From: CALZJC01 sp041574955
GTDB taxonomy: Bacteria; Acidobacteriota; Thermoanaerobaculia; Multivoradales; JAHEKO01
DNA length: 5,403 nt
NCBI GenBank assembly: GCA_041574955.1
Contig: JBFGNS010000222.1
Coordinates: forward strand, 1 to 5,403
Reading direction: 5' to 3'
Shown here: one piece after another, positions 4,186 to 5,403 of the stretch
How the letters are laid out: each line of letters starts with the position of its first letter
Position numbering within the stretch: position 1 is the first letter of the stretch
Program-made: the position numbers and the translations under genes
The notes under the pieces: model-generated
What the model was told of the DNA's origin: nothing
Databases searched by the model: none
What the model saw: the letters and a program-made list of their open reading frames with translations, nothing else

Positions 4186-5403
4186 TGGGCCGGCGGACGG
4201 AGCGTCGGCTGCTCCGGCGCGTCGCCGTGGGCGCCGCCCTGGCGGTCGTCGTCCTGCTGGCGGCGAGTCTGGCGCTCGCCTTCTACGGCGGCTGGCGGCT
4301 GGCGGATGCCGAGCGGCGGTTCACGGCGGTGCTGGGTCCGCCCGAGCTGGCCCGTTTCGAGCTCCCCGAGCCGCCCGAACCCGACAACGCCGCCACCTGG
4401 CTCGCGGCCGGCGCGTCGGCCATCGTCCTGGCCGAGGACGAGGGCGAGCTGCTGCGGCGGCTGGTGAGCGACCGCTCCGGGTGGAGCCCGGACGAGCTGG
4501 CAGCCGGCGAGCGCCTGGCGGCCTCGAACGGTCCGGCCTTCGAGCTGCTGCGGCGGTCGCTGGCCTGTCCGCGGTCGAGCTTCGGCATCGACTATCCGGC
4601 CGGGGCGGACGCCGAGCTGCCCGAGCTCGTCGAGCTGCTGAGCGCCGGCCGCCTGGTGTGGCTCGACGCGCGGCTGGCGCTGGCGGCCGGTGATGCCGAG
4701 CGCTTGGCCGGCGATCTCGCCCTCCTGTCGCGGCTGACGGAGGCGCTGGCCGCCGAGTCGATGCTCATCGGCTCGCTCATCGTCACAGCTCTCGATCGCT
4801 ACGGCTTCGATCTGGTGCACCAAGCGGTGACCGCGCCCGGTGCCGATGCCGCGACGCTCGGGGCCGCCGAGCGCTACCTCGCCGGGCGCGGCGACCGGCT
4901 GGAGCTGGCTCGGCGCGCCCTGGCCGCGGAGGGGGCGATGATGGCGACGGCGCCGCTCTGGGCGCTGACGGCGGGCCAGCCGAGCGGCCTCGGGCAGCGG
5001 CTGGCGGCGCGGGCGGCGCTGCCGGCGGAGCGGCTGCTGCGGGCCGGCGCGCTCGACGGCTACGCGCGTTTCGGCGAGCTGCTGGAGCGGCCGCACGCCG
5101 AGCTGCTGGCGGCTGCCTCCGGCCCGGACGGGATCACCCAAGGGTCGCTGCTGTTCGGCCTGGTGGGACCGAACCTGCTCGACTGGCACGGCAAGCTGCA
5201 GCTCGGCGAGACGTTGGCGCTGCTCGCCGAGCGGTCGCTCACGCTGCGCTGGCGGCGGACGCCCACGGGCGATCCGGCGGCGGCACCGCCGCCGGGGACG
5301 GTGAGCCGCGAGCCGTACGCGGGCGGCCCGGTGGGGGTGGAGGAGGCGGCCGACGGCGCGCTGGTGGTGTCGGCACCCGCGGCCCGCGAGCTGTGGCTGG
5401 AGC
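4185..5403 (+). CDS. Membrane-anchored, mostly helical extracytoplasmic protein of unknown function (3' end outside window)
   Basis: The ATG at 4185 shares one base with the preceding TGA (TGATG). A GGAG 8 bases upstream (4173-4176) serves as ribosome site. The frame is open for 406 codons with no stop, so the gene is cut by the window edge. After a basic N-terminus (MGRRTERRLLRR) comes one hydrophobic helix (about 13-36) that should act as an uncleaved anchor. The rest is rich in Leu, Ala, Glu and Arg, with repeated amphipathic ELLxxL-type helices and a conserved-looking LALAAGDAERLAGDLALLSR / SMLIGSLIVTALDR pair (about 165-205). Near the end, REPYAGGPV followed by DGALVVSAP (375-398) resembles the DPYxGxPL...YSVG ending of uncharacterised bacterial membrane proteins I recall from planctomycetes and similar lineages. 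If that is right, little of the protein is missing. Operon position suggests work with the sigma factor and its membrane partner, perhaps as a sensor or target. No enzyme motif is seen. Confidence 0.85.
   Translation, partial: MGRRTERRLLRRVAVGAALAVVVLLAASLALAFYGGWRLADAERRFTAVLGPPELARFELPEPPEPDNAATWLAAGASAIVLAEDEGELLRRLVSDRSGWSPDELAAGERLAASNGPAFELLRRSLACPRSSFGIDYPAGADAELPELVELLSAGRLVWLDARLALAAGDAERLAGDLALLSRLTEALAAESMLIGSLIVTALDRYGFDLVHQAVTAPGADAATLGAAERYLAGRGDRLELARRALAAEGAMMATAPLWALTAGQPSGLGQRLAARAALPAERLLRAGALDGYARFGELLERPHAELLAAASGPDGITQGSLLFGLVGPNLLDWHGKLQLGETLALLAERSLTLRWRRTPTGDPAAAPPPGTVSREPYAGGPVGVEEAADGALVVSAPAARELWLE

Noticed and set aside
4433..5110. Repeated GAGCTGCTG words in the last gene as a possible DNA repeat
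   Set aside because: They encode repeated Glu-Leu-Leu helix positions with the preferred codons and show no regular spacing, so codon bias explains them.
3732..5189. 485-residue minus-strand open frame opposite the sigma operon
   Set aside because: It is Gln/Arg/Pro-rich low-complexity sequence and lies antisense to three coupled genes with good ribosome sites.

Overview
The window reads as an ordinary chromosomal stretch from a very GC-rich bacterium. G or C fills nearly every third codon position, and arginine, alanine and leucine dominate the proteins. I suspect an acidobacterial or planctomycete-like soil or sediment lineage. The reasons are the style of the ECF sigma factor, the short membrane protein behind it and the helical protein after that. 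This is an impression from remembered families, not a phylogenetic result. I see no phage, transposon, CRISPR, tRNA or rRNA signature.

Left two thirds, minus strand. Reading in the direction of transcription, this half holds a DUF3667 membrane protein with a zinc-ribbon-like N-terminus (3147 to 2305). After 23 bases comes a secreted glycoside hydrolase family 2 enzyme (2281 to 425) carrying both catalytic glutamates and the N-x-K signature of beta-glucuronidases. After a further 107 bases comes a small two-helix DUF2892 membrane protein (317 to 99) with a very good Shine-Dalgarno. A possible gene start, weakly supported, runs off the left edge (76 to 1). The first two are probably one transcript. 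A perfect 8-bp inverted repeat around the hydrolase stop codon may separate them from the DUF2892 gene.

Right third, plus strand. Diverging from the DUF3667 gene across about 70 bases is a tightly coupled three-gene operon: an ECF-type sigma factor (3221-3805), a 127-residue single-pass membrane protein (3802-4185, overlapping by 4 bases), and a larger protein with one N-terminal membrane anchor (from 4185, overlapping by 1 base) that is still open at the end of the window. The middle protein has the size and position of an anti-sigma factor but lacks the usual zinc anti-sigma motif. The third looks like a mostly helical extracytoplasmic protein of an uncharacterised family.

Taken together, the window pairs a probable envelope-linked regulatory module (sigma factor, membrane tether, extracytoplasmic protein) with a divergent unit for an exported glycan- or glucuronide-cleaving enzyme. 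A regulatory link between the two is a hypothesis only. No gene-free stretch exceeds about 110 bases. Several long open frames opposite or out of phase with the real genes are by-products of high GC and are not annotated.
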